A stretch of 64,000 nt of DNA, taken from positions 779,666-843,665 of the forward strand of contig NZ_BDUC01000003.1 in the NCBI RefSeq assembly GCF_002218085.1. Reading direction: 5' to 3'. A program made the translations under genes and the position numbers. Positions 37,229-44,950 of the stretch are shown here, piece by piece; position 1 is the first letter of the stretch; every line of letters starts with the position of its first letter. The notes beneath the pieces were generated by a model, which was not told the DNA's origin, did no database searches, and was given only the letters and a program-made list of their open reading frames with translations. Source of the DNA: Tolypothrix sp. NIES-4075. Its GTDB lineage: Bacteria; Cyanobacteriota; Cyanobacteriia; Cyanobacteriales; Nostocaceae.

Positions 37229-37777
37229 TTAATCAGCCTCTCTAACTGTTCTGTTCACAGCGCTGCCTGCGTCTTGAGCTGTACGCTCAACATTTGTCTT
37301 GGCATCATCAGCTGCACTTTTAGCACCTTTTGTCAAGTCACCGACAGCATTCTTAGTGTTGTCTTTGATATTTTCAATTCCTCGCTGAACTCCCTTGGCG
37401 AAATTATCAGCTGAATTGCCAACTTTCTCTTTTGTACCCTCAGCGGTTTGCTGAAGGTTTTTGCCAAGGGGATTTTCGCCCGTAGGACTTGTTTTGTTAG
37501 TGAGGTGTTGTTCAGCGTTTTCCTTGAGAGCTTCAGTTTTAGTTTTTCCTTCATTTGATCTGGGATCTGTATCGCTGAAGTTATTCATTCCACCTTCGTA
37601 GCGATTAAGAACTTTATCGCCTTTGGGAACAGATATTTCCGAATTAGCTCCTGCTTTTGGTTCTCCTGCTGTTACCGAACCACAAGCTTGTGTAACAATC
37701 AGTAAAACCCCCATACACAAAACCGTCAATATTTTGATTGGGCGAATGTTTTTTACCCAAGCAATTACTTTGCTCAT
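37229..37777 (-). CDS. small lipoprotein with amphipathic repeat region
   Basis: The 182-residue protein has an N-terminal membrane segment and a lipobox ending at Cys32 (LLIVTQAC). The middle GGMNNFSDTDPR motif, then ALKENAEQHL, and a C-terminal half of 11-residue-like helical repeats rich in Lys, Ala, Asp and Asn (LEA-like) match a cyanobacterial lipoprotein family (I associate it with DUF6658). It should be anchored in a membrane facing the periplasm or lumen. The LEA-like tail suggests a stress or membrane-protection role, which is inference. It is followed, upstream on the same strand, by a second lipoprotein gene. Confidence 0.7.
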   Translation of the reverse strand: MSKVIAWVKNIRPIKILTVLCMGVLLIVTQACGSVTAGEPKAGANSEISVPKGDKVLNRYEGGMNNFSDTDPRSNEGKTKTEALKENAEQHLTNKTSPTGENPLGKNLQQTAEGTKEKVGNSADNFAKGVQRGIENIKDNTKNAVGDLTKGAKSAADDAKTNVERTAQDAGSAVNRTVREAD

Positions 37778-37893
37778 GTTGTTACTCCTTGTGTTTGTGT
37801 GAATAAGTTAAACTTTAACTAAGATAACCGAATGATTTTAAGTTTGAGATTTGGAATTTCTGCACAATCTCAAACTTAAGGTAAAAAAGGGTT

Positions 37894-38451
37894 TTATCTG
37901 CGTGCTGAACTTGGTTTTAATTCAGGTCTTGCACTCGCTTCATCTGCTTTATCTTTCAAAAAGTCCGAAGCTTCTTGAACTTCTTCTTGAACAGTGCCAA
38001 GTCGCTCTTTTAGTCTATCTCCTACATCTGGGAGGCGTTGAATCAAAGCACCTTGTTTAGGACGAAAGTCTTTTTCAGTGATGATTGGTAATTTGGCTTC
38101 TTTTTTAGCTCTACCTTGTGGTGTTTCTGCACCTGGGTAAAGTATCCTTGGATCGTCATTTGTAGCAATCAATAGTTGTCCGCTTTGCTGTATACTAGCT
38201 TGATCGCCCTTATTGGCTTTGGTGTTATTAACTTTATTGTCTGTGGACAAATTGTAGTTTGTGTATTTGTCCCCACCACTTTTATAAGGATTGTTTGCCC
38301 CACCAGCTTGCACAGCCGGATTTTGGGGATTTGCACCTTGAGCATTTGCCCCACTACAAGCAGTGCTAACTAACAATAAAAAAGAAGCAAAAAAAACTAT
38401 TACAATCTGGCGCAGTTGTAATTTTTTCCAAAAAGCTCTCAAACCGTTCAC
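37894..38451 (-). CDS. second small lipoprotein
   Basis: The 185-residue protein has a charged N-terminus, a hydrophobic segment and a lipobox ending at Cys32 (LLLVSTAC), at the same residue position as in the neighbour at 37229-37777. The mature part is low in hydrophobic residues, with an Asn/Gly-rich region (about 38-75), a DPRILYPGAETPQGRA segment near 99-114 and a helical C-terminus. The N-termini of the two proteins look homologous, while the mature parts have diverged. Function unknown. It is likely co-transcribed with its neighbour (116 bp gap). Confidence 0.7.
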   Translation of the reverse strand: MNGLRAFWKKLQLRQIVIVFFASFLLLVSTACSGANAQGANPQNPAVQAGGANNPYKSGGDKYTNYNLSTDNKVNNTKANKGDQASIQQSGQLLIATNDDPRILYPGAETPQGRAKKEAKLPIITEKDFRPKQGALIQRLPDVGDRLKERLGTVQEEVQEASDFLKDKADEASARPELKPSSARR

Positions 38452-39028
38452 GAAGTCCTCCTTTCAACTTGCAACAAACCAATTTTTTCAGTCAACAGAT
38501 TTGTTTACCTTTAAGTTGATGAATATTTAATCAATGCTTGTCAAGCTTAGAAGAAAAAAGGCAACCTTTGTCTCTAGCGAAGGTCACATTTTCACTACTA
38601 CATTCACGTGATTGTTCTCTAACTTAAGAGAGATATAAGCTACTATAATTAGCTTTGGATTCGATGCATGTTAATTTTGTTTTATTCTATCTTATATGAA
38701 TATTTAGTTATCAATTTATGCATGGTGATGTCAGCCTTGAGATTGAAGTTAATTAGTCTATGGGAAACTCTCGATGCGGCTTTACATAAAATTACACAAA
38801 ATTTGTAGTTGTTCGCCGTTTTGAAAGAAGGAGAATGCCAACACTGATTTTTTCCTAAATGAAAAAATTGAATCAATGATGGTAAAAATATAAAAATTCG
38901 TTAAAACAGCTACACAAATATATATAGCATCTTCACAAAACTTTTATAAAAGCTGGGTATATTTGGCTAATTTACCATAATATTTTAGATGTTCAGCCAT
39001 AGGAAACTTTATCAGTTAAATTACCAAA
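38452..39028. other. divergent intergenic region
   Basis: A 577-bp AT-rich gap that must hold promoters for the lipoprotein pair and the membrane protein gene. No repeat, RNA or further gene is recognised. Confidence 0.4.
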
Positions 39029-39952
39029 ATGATGAAGCAATTTTTACGCTGGCTAATTTTGGGGGGAACGCTATTTTTTTTAGCCAGAGCTTTTAAGGAT
39101 CACTGGCTTGAGGTGACAGCCATCCGCATTGATGCAGTTGGATGGGCAATTATAGCGATCGCCACAGGCGTAACTTTGCTTGCACACACTTGGGCAGGCT
39201 GGGTATGGACTTGGGTTCTGCAAGACTTAAATCAACCTGTAGAATCTGTCCATTTTATTCAAGTTTACCTGAAAACAAACATCGCCAAGTATTTGCCAGG
39301 TAATATCTGGCATCACTACGGGCGAATTGTCGCCGCCAAAAATGCCAATGTTTCACCAAGCGCAGCCACCTTGAGTGTATTGCTAGAACCGTTACTGATG
39401 GCAGCAGCTGCTTTAATTATCATTGTCTCACTTGGCGGCACATTTGCAGCAGGCAATGTCAACTTGTTCGCGCAAATAGCCCAAATACTGGCTTTGCTGG
39501 GAGTGCTTTGTGTAGTTCATCCCCGATTTTTAAATTTGGCTATTAGCTTTTTGCAACGTTTGAAGGGGAGAATGTCTAATACTACTACCGAGTCAAACCC
39601 TAGGGTGAGTATTAGACGTTATCCCGTGCGACCATTGTTAGGAGAACTCGGCTTTTTAGGACTGCGAAGCCTTGGGTTTATATTAACTATGTTCGCTTTG
39701 GGTCCGTTGAATTTCAGTCAAATTCCTTTATTAATCGGTGCTTTTAGTTTCGCTTGGTTAGTGGGGTTTGTTGTTCCTGGGGCACCTGGGGGTTTGGGTG
39801 TATTTGAAGCCACAGCGATCGCCTTATTACAAAATCGCTTTCCCGCTGCTATAGTCATTAGTGCGATCGCTCTCTATCGTCTGATTAGCATTGTCGCTGA
39901 AACCGCTGGTGCAGCATTAGCTTGGCTCGACGAACAAAAAACTCAATCATAA
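39029..39952 (+). CDS. UPF0104/lysylphosphatidylglycerol-synthase TM-region family protein
   Basis: The 307-residue polytopic protein has about seven or eight membrane helices. The family pattern is visible as KYLPGNIWHHYGR near 91-103, then FVVPGAPGGLGVFEATAIALL near 247-267 (quoted in part). These proteins resemble the flippase half of MprF and are often found near glycosyltransferases; a lipid-linked substrate is likely but unknown. No synthase domain is fused. It is a single gene. Confidence 0.85.
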   Translation: MMKQFLRWLILGGTLFFLARAFKDHWLEVTAIRIDAVGWAIIAIATGVTLLAHTWAGWVWTWVLQDLNQPVESVHFIQVYLKTNIAKYLPGNIWHHYGRIVAAKNANVSPSAATLSVLLEPLLMAAAALIIIVSLGGTFAAGNVNLFAQIAQILALLGVLCVVHPRFLNLAISFLQRLKGRMSNTTTESNPRVSIRRYPVRPLLGELGFLGLRSLGFILTMFALGPLNFSQIPLLIGAFSFAWLVGFVVPGAPGGLGVFEATAIALLQNRFPAAIVISAIALYRLISIVAETAGAALAWLDEQKTQS

Positions 39953-39965
39953 GTGCGATCGTGCT

Positions 39966-40120
39966 GAATTAGGAGTTAGGAATTACGAGTTAGGAATTAG
40001 GTACAGACGTTCCACACCGAACGTCTCTACGAGGAATTAGGAGTTAAAAGTCAAAAATCACCCTTGTCCCCCCTGTCTCCTTGTCTCCTTGTCCCCCCAT
40101 CCCCCCATCTCCCCTCCGAA
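39966..40120. repeat. mixed dispersed repeats
   Basis: TTAGGAGTTAGGAATTACGAG units (39966-40000), then a GTACAGACGT/ACGTCTCTAC inverted repeat (40001-40030), then GTCCCCC/CTTGTCTC units (40060-40115). The last part is translated as the C-terminal tail of the following minus-strand protein. Confidence 0.7.
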
Positions 40121-41441
40121 GTGCATCTACTTTTAACTGAGAAAACACACGATAAGCATCTAAATTCACCATTGGCTGAGAGGTTTGCTCATCTTGTTTC
40201 ATGTTAATCAAGTTATATTCAACGTTTTCGGCATAAATTGCAAAAGTGATATTAAAAATTTCTATAAAATTAATAACCCATTGGCATTCATCTTCTGGAT
40301 AGTTATCGTAATAACCAATCAAATCAGCCATTCTAATTTCTAAATGACTGCGAGCATTTTGACAAATCAAAATTACTTTTAGCAGTACAACCACCAACGT
40401 TAAAGGATGACCCTGAGAAAGTAATAAAACGAATAATTGCGAAGGTTCTCGTCCCTTTTCTGTTGTTAGACAATCAATTACTCGGTTACAGGTTCTCAAC
40501 AATAATTCTTTGCTGATAGTTTGTTCATCATATTCTTTCTTCCAAGGCGATATTTTATCTGACAACTGCTGTTTCAAGGTTTCTACAAAATCTTGGCGTT
40601 CTACAGAAAAAATCAGATATTTTTGTAAGCTGTCTTTAAATAATTTAAAACTTTGATTTTGAGTTTGCCTGAGAAATATATTTGCCAGATTTTCGTGACT
40701 AAATGCACCTTTTTTTAAAACAATTGTCTTGATTAAATGCAAAACATTATCTCCCAAAATAGTGGGATTTCTGTAGCGTGTTTCGCTTGATTTAGCAGAC
40801 TGAGAACGAGCAATGTACATCGCTAGTTCAAACTTAAATTTGTCTTTCATCTGCTTGGAAAGCTTTAAAGCTGCTTCTTGTTGCTCTTTTGGATTGTTTT
40901 TATCAAAAGATTGAGCAACTAATAAATATGTTGTGTAGCGATTAGTCCAATGACCTTTGTTTTCTTCTTTATGTCTAAGAGCAAATAATCTTAGTTCTTC
41001 ATAGTCGTTACTGTTAACAAAATTTATTAACCATTTTTGGTAAATATTTATTTGATTTGAACCAGATTCAGCAGCCCATATCTTGATTTTGTAATTAACA
41101 AATAATTCCACTAATTCTTTGATATATTTGTGTTTTCTCTGAGAATCCCAATTATTAACTATAATGTAGCAACATCGCTTAAGTGTATGGCGAAACTCTT
41201 GTTCGTTATTCTCATAAAACATTGCATATATACTTGGCGCGGAATTTAAATCAACAGAATCAAGACAGTCTATAAATAAAAGCTTAAATTCTTTTAAAAC
41301 GTCTTCTGGCGACCATTTATGCACAATTTCTACTAAAAACTTATAAGTTCTCTCTTGTGCAGTTTGCAGATTTATCTGTCTAGAGTTAGACTTCCCAAAA
41401 TGTTTATTTCCCTGACTTTTCTGTAATCTATTTGCGGTCAT
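40044..41441 (-). CDS. 465-residue cytosolic protein, function unknown
   Basis: I favour ATG 41441 as start (MTANRLQKSQGN); an in-frame start at 41522 would add 27 hydrophobic residues and cannot be excluded. The protein is mainly helical, with many aromatic and charged residues and an alpha-solenoid-like texture (about 60-420), including KWLINFVNSNDYEEL and NRVIDCLTTEKGREPSQLF. I do not recognise the family. The last about 20 residues (RRGDGGMGGQGDKETGGT) are encoded by intergenic-type repeat DNA, so the stop codon has been displaced by a repeat. Codon use is AT-rich but otherwise normal. Confidence 0.6.
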   Translation of the reverse strand: MTANRLQKSQGNKHFGKSNSRQINLQTAQERTYKFLVEIVHKWSPEDVLKEFKLLFIDCLDSVDLNSAPSIYAMFYENNEQEFRHTLKRCCYIIVNNWDSQRKHKYIKELVELFVNYKIKIWAAESGSNQINIYQKWLINFVNSNDYEELRLFALRHKEENKGHWTNRYTTYLLVAQSFDKNNPKEQQEAALKLSKQMKDKFKFELAMYIARSQSAKSSETRYRNPTILGDNVLHLIKTIVLKKGAFSHENLANIFLRQTQNQSFKLFKDSLQKYLIFSVERQDFVETLKQQLSDKISPWKKEYDEQTISKELLLRTCNRVIDCLTTEKGREPSQLFVLLLSQGHPLTLVVVLLKVILICQNARSHLEIRMADLIGYYDNYPEDECQWVINFIEIFNITFAIYAENVEYNLINMKQDEQTSQPMVNLDAYRVFSQLKVDALRRGDGGMGGQGDKETGGTRVIFDF

Positions 41442-41522
41442 TGCAGTTCTCAAGACCAAAAAGTTTGCCGATATTATTATCAGCTTAACCTTGGCGAACA
41501 AGAGTATCAATCTATTATTCAA

Positions 41523-41829
41523 AGATTAAGTAATCTTTTTATATAAATTTGATAAACAGGATATTAGACTTCTTGCAGAAGTAGGGAACAGGGAACAGGG
41601 AACAGGGAACAGAACGTCGTAAAATCTCATTTTTGCAAGAGGTCTATTAAATTCGTTTATTTATTCTGTATTTACATATATTTAGGTATTTATTTATACT
41701 ATTTATTGTTTGAAATACGAAGTACCTGCAATTGCCATAATTAGTAACAGGACAAAAGCTGCGTGTCACACAAAAAACGTAAATTTAGGCTCGTAGTAAG
41801 CGCTTATAGCGCTTATTTTAGGCACTGAA
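41523..41829. other. intergenic region with MITE-like repeat
   Basis: It contains the repeat at 41565-41646 and, near 41790-41840, GTAGTAAGCGCTTATAGCGCTTATTTTAGGCACTGAAGTGCCTACTAC (quoted as a description: two nested palindromes, AAGCGCTTATAGCGCTT and GGCACTGAAGTGCC). The second palindromic module abuts the hsdM remnant. Confidence 0.55.
41565..41646. repeat. MITE-like element with (GGGAACA)4 core
   Basis: Imperfect terminal inverted repeats TAGACTTCTTGCA (41565-41577) and TGCAAGAGGTCTA (41634-41646; one mismatch) flank four exact copies of GGGAACA (41584-41611). Confidence 0.65.
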
Positions 41830-42088
41830 GTGCCTACTACATTCGCCACGCTGGGATATTTTCTCAAGCCATCAGAGTTGTTCAGTTCTTTAGCGGAGCG
41901 GACGTTAGGGGCGAAAAAAGCCCATGAAGAAAATCTGGCAGATGAGGATTTTGAATCGTCAAATTTTATTTTGGATGATCTCGCCCAGGTGCTTAAATAT
42001 TCCCCGTTATGTGGATACCTTTGAGGAGGAGGAGGAAATTGAAACCGAAAAATTCAAAAAAGGCTTACTCCAAAAACTGTTTGTGTAG
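41830..42088 (+). pseudogene. hsdM: fused remnants of type I R-M hsdM and hsdS
   Basis: Translated pieces match a type I methylase broken by deletions. LGYFLKPSELFSSLA and FILDDLAQVL (about 41850-41990) are HsdM N-terminal region blocks. In another frame, LNIPRYVDTFEEEEEIE (from about 41993) is the HsdM C-terminal block, and FKKGLLQKLFV just before the stop at 42086-42088 looks like an HsdS C-terminus. The SAM-binding and NPPF catalytic motifs and all target-recognition domains are gone, so no activity is possible. It is upstream of the Uma2 and hsdR remnants. Confidence 0.72.
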
Positions 42089-42161
42089 ATTGTTAAAATC
42101 AAACCAACAACCCAGATCCACACCTGTCCCAAACAGCTAGAAACTTAGGAGGTAACGAGCA

Positions 42162-42761
42162 ATGATTGTGGCAAAAGATAATACCGCACACCTTACCCCT
42201 GAAGAATACTTTGCTTGGGATGAACAGCAACTAGAAAAACATGAATATATCAACGGCGAAGTCTATGCTATGGGCGGCGGTAGTGTAAATCATAGCCGCA
42301 TAGCAGTACGCTTTACTACCCTGATTGATACGCATTTAGGCGGTAGCAACTGTATTACTGGTAACTCTGACCTGCGAATTAACATTGTCGGCACTAATAA
42401 CTATACCTACCCAGATGCCAGCGTTACCTGCGACGATCGCGATAAAACCACCACTCAATATATTACCTACCCCTGCTTAATCGTCGAAGTCCTCTCCGCC
42501 AGCACCGAAGCCTACGACAGAGGCGGCAAATTCCGAATGTACCGCCAAAATCCAGCCTTAATCGATTACCTACTAGTCAGTTCCACCAGCATCGAAATCG
42601 ATTTGTATCACAAAAACGACGCAGGGGACTGGTTGATTATCAACTATAAAGCAGGCGACGCGATCAAACTCAAAAGCATTAACCTCAATTTCCCCATTGA
42701 ACAAGTCTATCGCGGTTTAACCCTCTCCGCAGAAACCCCAACAGACACCATTAGGGAATAG
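42162..42761 (+). CDS. Uma2 family PD-(D/E)XK endonuclease-like protein
   Basis: The 199-residue protein is an apparently intact member of the Uma2 family, greatly expanded in cyanobacteria. It has LTPEEYFAWDEQQLEKHEYINGEVYAM at the N-terminus (quoted in part), Asp85 in YPDASV and Glu109 in PCLIVEVLSAST, the predicted metal-binding core of a PD-(D/E)XK fold. The biological role is unknown; many copies are linked to mobile or unstable DNA. A GGAGGT site precedes the ATG. It sits between broken hsdM and hsdR, so it was probably inserted into, or was cargo of, the same element. Confidence 0.9.
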   Translation: MIVAKDNTAHLTPEEYFAWDEQQLEKHEYINGEVYAMGGGSVNHSRIAVRFTTLIDTHLGGSNCITGNSDLRINIVGTNNYTYPDASVTCDDRDKTTTQYITYPCLIVEVLSASTEAYDRGGKFRMYRQNPALIDYLLVSSTSIEIDLYHKNDAGDWLIINYKAGDAIKLKSINLNFPIEQVYRGLTLSAETPTDTIRE

Positions 42762-42820
42762 GTAGTATTTTATAGGTAATAAGTAATAAATAATACTTTT
42801 ATTGTATTCCCCATTCCCCT

Positions 42821-43586
42821 ATGCCCCAATCTGAAGCCGAACTTGAACAAAAACTGATTAAACGTTTAACAGGATTAGGCTACGAACCTGTCACCCTTCG
42901 CAACGCCGAAGACCTGAAAGCCAACCTCAAAACCCAACTCCCCAAAGTAGATAAAGTGCTTTTTGTCGTCGATCGCGCTGACCTCGATTATCAAACTAGC
43001 AAAGAATTTAATCATTTTAGTGAGGGATGCGTAGACACCACCGATAGCACCAAACAACTCGTTAACCAAATGGCTGGGGATAGTCGCCTGATCGTCGGAG
43101 AAGCTCAAAAATAAGCGCATTGTGTTTATATTTGACGAATGTCACCGTTCCCAATTTGGTGAAACCCACAAAAATATCGTCAAATTCTTTACCAAAGCCC
43201 AAATGTTCGGCTTTACCGGAACTCCCATCTTTGCCGATAACGCCGCCAGCAACCAACACGGTAAACGCACCACTAGAGACTTATTCCAAGAATGTCTGCA
43301 TAAATATGTGATCACTAATGCGATCGCCGATGAAAACGTTCTTAAATTTTCCGTCGAGTATTGGGGCAAAATCAAACGCAAAGACGGCACTCTCATCACA
43401 GAGCCAAAATTAGACCGAGAATTCTTTGAAAATCCCGACCGAATTTCTCTAATTGTCGATTGGATTATTGCCAACCATAACCGTAAAACTCACGGTAGAA
43501 AATTCTCGGCGATGCTCTGCACCAGCAGCGTAGACACCCTAATTACCTATTACGACACGTTCAAAAACAAACAAAAACAGGGATTA
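42821..43586 (+). pseudogene. hsdR: type I restriction enzyme hsdR, decayed
   Basis: Residues MPQSEAELEQKLIKRLTGLG (42821 onward) are the HsdR N-terminus. After about 40 residues the sequence jumps to KVLFVVDRADLDYQTSKEF, a helicase region, so the nuclease domain and Walker A region are deleted. A second lesion near 43095 shifts the frame; coding resumes as NKRIVFIFDECHRSQFGE (DEAD/DECH motif II), then FGFTGTPIF (motif III) and on to LITYYDTFKNKQKQ, where homology stops at about 43586. Neither nuclease nor complete helicase survives. Confidence 0.85.
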
Positions 43587-43703
43587 GTAGATGCAGACAC
43601 GTTAGCTCAAATGCTGCCACCTTTGGGAGTGGGAATGCAGCATGAGCCAATTCGCCTGTGTGGGGCTTGTTATGCTGAAACACCTTGTCAACTCTCACAG
43701 TGA
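43587..43703 (+). pseudogene. fragment of a TniQ-like transposition protein
   Basis: In the frame continuing from hsdR, the residues VDADTLAQMLPPLGVGM and PIRLCGACYAETPC resemble the middle of small cyanobacterial TniQ proteins, including those of type V-K CRISPR-associated transposons, with a zinc-finger Cys pair. The frame then hits a stop at 43701-43703. The N-terminal and C-terminal parts are missing. The assignment is from remembered family patterns and needs a search. Confidence 0.55.
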
Positions 43704-44127
43704 ATTTCCTGCTACGCCTCAAAACCAAGTCAGAGATAGCAGTACAAAAAAGCTTGAAGTAAAGTTTGATAGCGATCGCACTCAACAATTACTTGAAAAT
43801 GTACTTCAAGCGAATGAACAACCGCTACCTATGACAGCAGTAGCGAAACGCCTTGGGTATCCTAAGCGAGTTCTTTACAGGCATTTCCCAGAGCTATGCC
43901 GAGCGATTTCAGCCGAGTACGTTAAGTATATGAAAGAATCTCGCATCAAACGAATCGAACAGTGTTGCGAGCAGTTAAAACAAGCTGTTAGGCAAGTTTA
44001 CACTGAAGGTATTTATCCTAGTGAAGCAGCTATTTCAAGGCTATTGGCTAAACCAGGATGTTTTCGCGACAAAAAAGTTCGCGCTGCTTTAAAGGCAGCG
44101 CGAAGAGAAATTTCTTTGGAACCATAA
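43704..44127 (+). pseudogene. C-terminal helix-turn-helix fragment of a TniQ-family-like protein
   Basis: An open frame (with an apparent ATG at 43642 overlapping the previous fragment in another frame) encodes two helix-turn-helix-like units: AVAKRLGYPKRVLYRHFPELC with AISAEYVKYMKESRIKRIEQ, and EGIYPSEAAISRLLAKPGC with VRAALKAARREI (quoted in parts). This is the C-terminal region seen in large cyanobacterial TniQ-family proteins. The catalytic or zinc part is absent. It could still be translated as a small DNA-binding protein; I rate it a remnant. A strong terminator follows, then the tRNA-Leu 3' end. Confidence 0.55.
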
Positions 44128-44162
44128 CCTTGCCGTTGCGGCAAAGTTATGGGTAAAGTCAC

Positions 44163-44190
44163 AAAAAAGTCACTCTACAGTGACTTTTTT
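44163..44190. terminator. bidirectional terminator between TniQ remnant and tRNA-Leu
   Basis: Perfect 12-bp arms AAAAAAGTCACT (44163-44174) and AGTGACTTTTTT (44179-44190), with U-tracts on both strands. It lies 4 bases past the tRNA 3' end on the minus strand. Confidence 0.85.
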
Positions 44191-44194
44191 TTAG

Positions 44195-44577
44195 TGGGGG
44201 TGGAGGGACTTGAACCCACACGACCTTTTACGGTCAACGGATTTTCATTTTCCCGCAGCTTTCGCTGCTGCCTAATCGGTTTTACTTCAGGCTTTGAAAA
44301 TTGGACTCTCCCTTTACCCTCGACTTGACGTTAGGGTAGCTCCCGTCGGGTCTCTGCACCTTCCTTTAGAGTTAGGAGAACTAAGTAGAAGTTAGGAGTT
44401 AACTTTTAACTCATCACTCATCACTCAGCACTCAGCACTCTTACCGGCTTGGCTCAGGATTGCCATGTCTGTTGCCAGATTTAGGTTTCCCTGAGTTTGA
44501 GAGCGTTCACTTGAGGGATTTCTCCTTCAAGGCTCAGTTAGCTAAGTCCGTAGCGTCTACCATTCCGCCACACCCCC
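44195..44577 (-). tRNA. trnL-UAA: tRNA-Leu(UAA) interrupted by a group I intron
   Basis: On the minus strand the 5' exon (44577-44544) begins GGGGGTGTGGCGGAATGGTA and ends ACGGACTT; the 3' exon (44245-44195) begins AAAATCCGTTG. Joined, they give a CUUAAAA anticodon loop (anticodon UAA), a class II variable arm GACC/GGTC, a TTCAAGT T-loop and a perfect GGGGGTG/CACCCCC acceptor stem; CCA is not encoded. The T-stem GTGGG/CCCTC has one T-T mismatch at its second pair, where other cyanobacterial copies I recall have GAGGG. The gene is a classic cyanobacterial intron-bearing tRNA. Confidence 0.95.
44246..44543 (-). ncRNA. group I (self-splicing) intron in tRNA-Leu
   Basis: The 298-nt intron lies in the anticodon loop after U34. 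Conserved core elements are visible on the minus strand: CTCAAACTCAGGGAAACC and GGCAATCCTGAGCCAAGCC (P, Q and surrounding pairings), then a GCAGAGACCCGACGGGAGC-type R/S region, and a terminal G (44246) before exon 2. A peripheral loop, probably P6b, is filled with heptamer-type repeats (about 44367-44440). No homing endonuclease frame is present. Confidence 0.92.
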
Positions 44578-44950
44578 ATCAGCTATTTGGGATTTGCTTA
44601 TTTTGTTGAGGCAGCAAATACCTCCTCATCTATTCCACCATTAATTGTGTCTTTTGTCCAACTGAATTAAAAAATTTTTTTCTGGCTTACCGTCAGACTG
44701 GTAAGTGGGATTTTTCGCTCTAGAAGTAGCGAATCATCAAACCTATATCAGACAAAGGTTTTCACGCTTATAGGTAGATTTTACAGCGATCGCCATTTTA
44801 TCCCAAAGCTACGCAATTTAAATTAGCTATAGTTTAATTTCAAATTTGTTCTATACGTGTTTTTACGAGTGTTTTATATAACGATTTATAACGAAAATAG
44901 TAAAATATCCAAACCAAAAAATTTTTAGATATTCAATAAAAGTAAAACAT
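44578..44950. other. divergent intergenic region between tRNA-Leu and sensor kinase
   Basis: A 373-bp AT-rich gap that should carry both promoters. One HIP1-like site lies near 44788. No other element is recognised. Confidence 0.4.

Noticed and set aside
44127..44195. Degenerate CRISPR repeat or transposon end next to tRNA-Leu
   Set aside because: The only structure is a terminator hairpin; no TGTACA-type end or repeat-spacer pattern could be made out.
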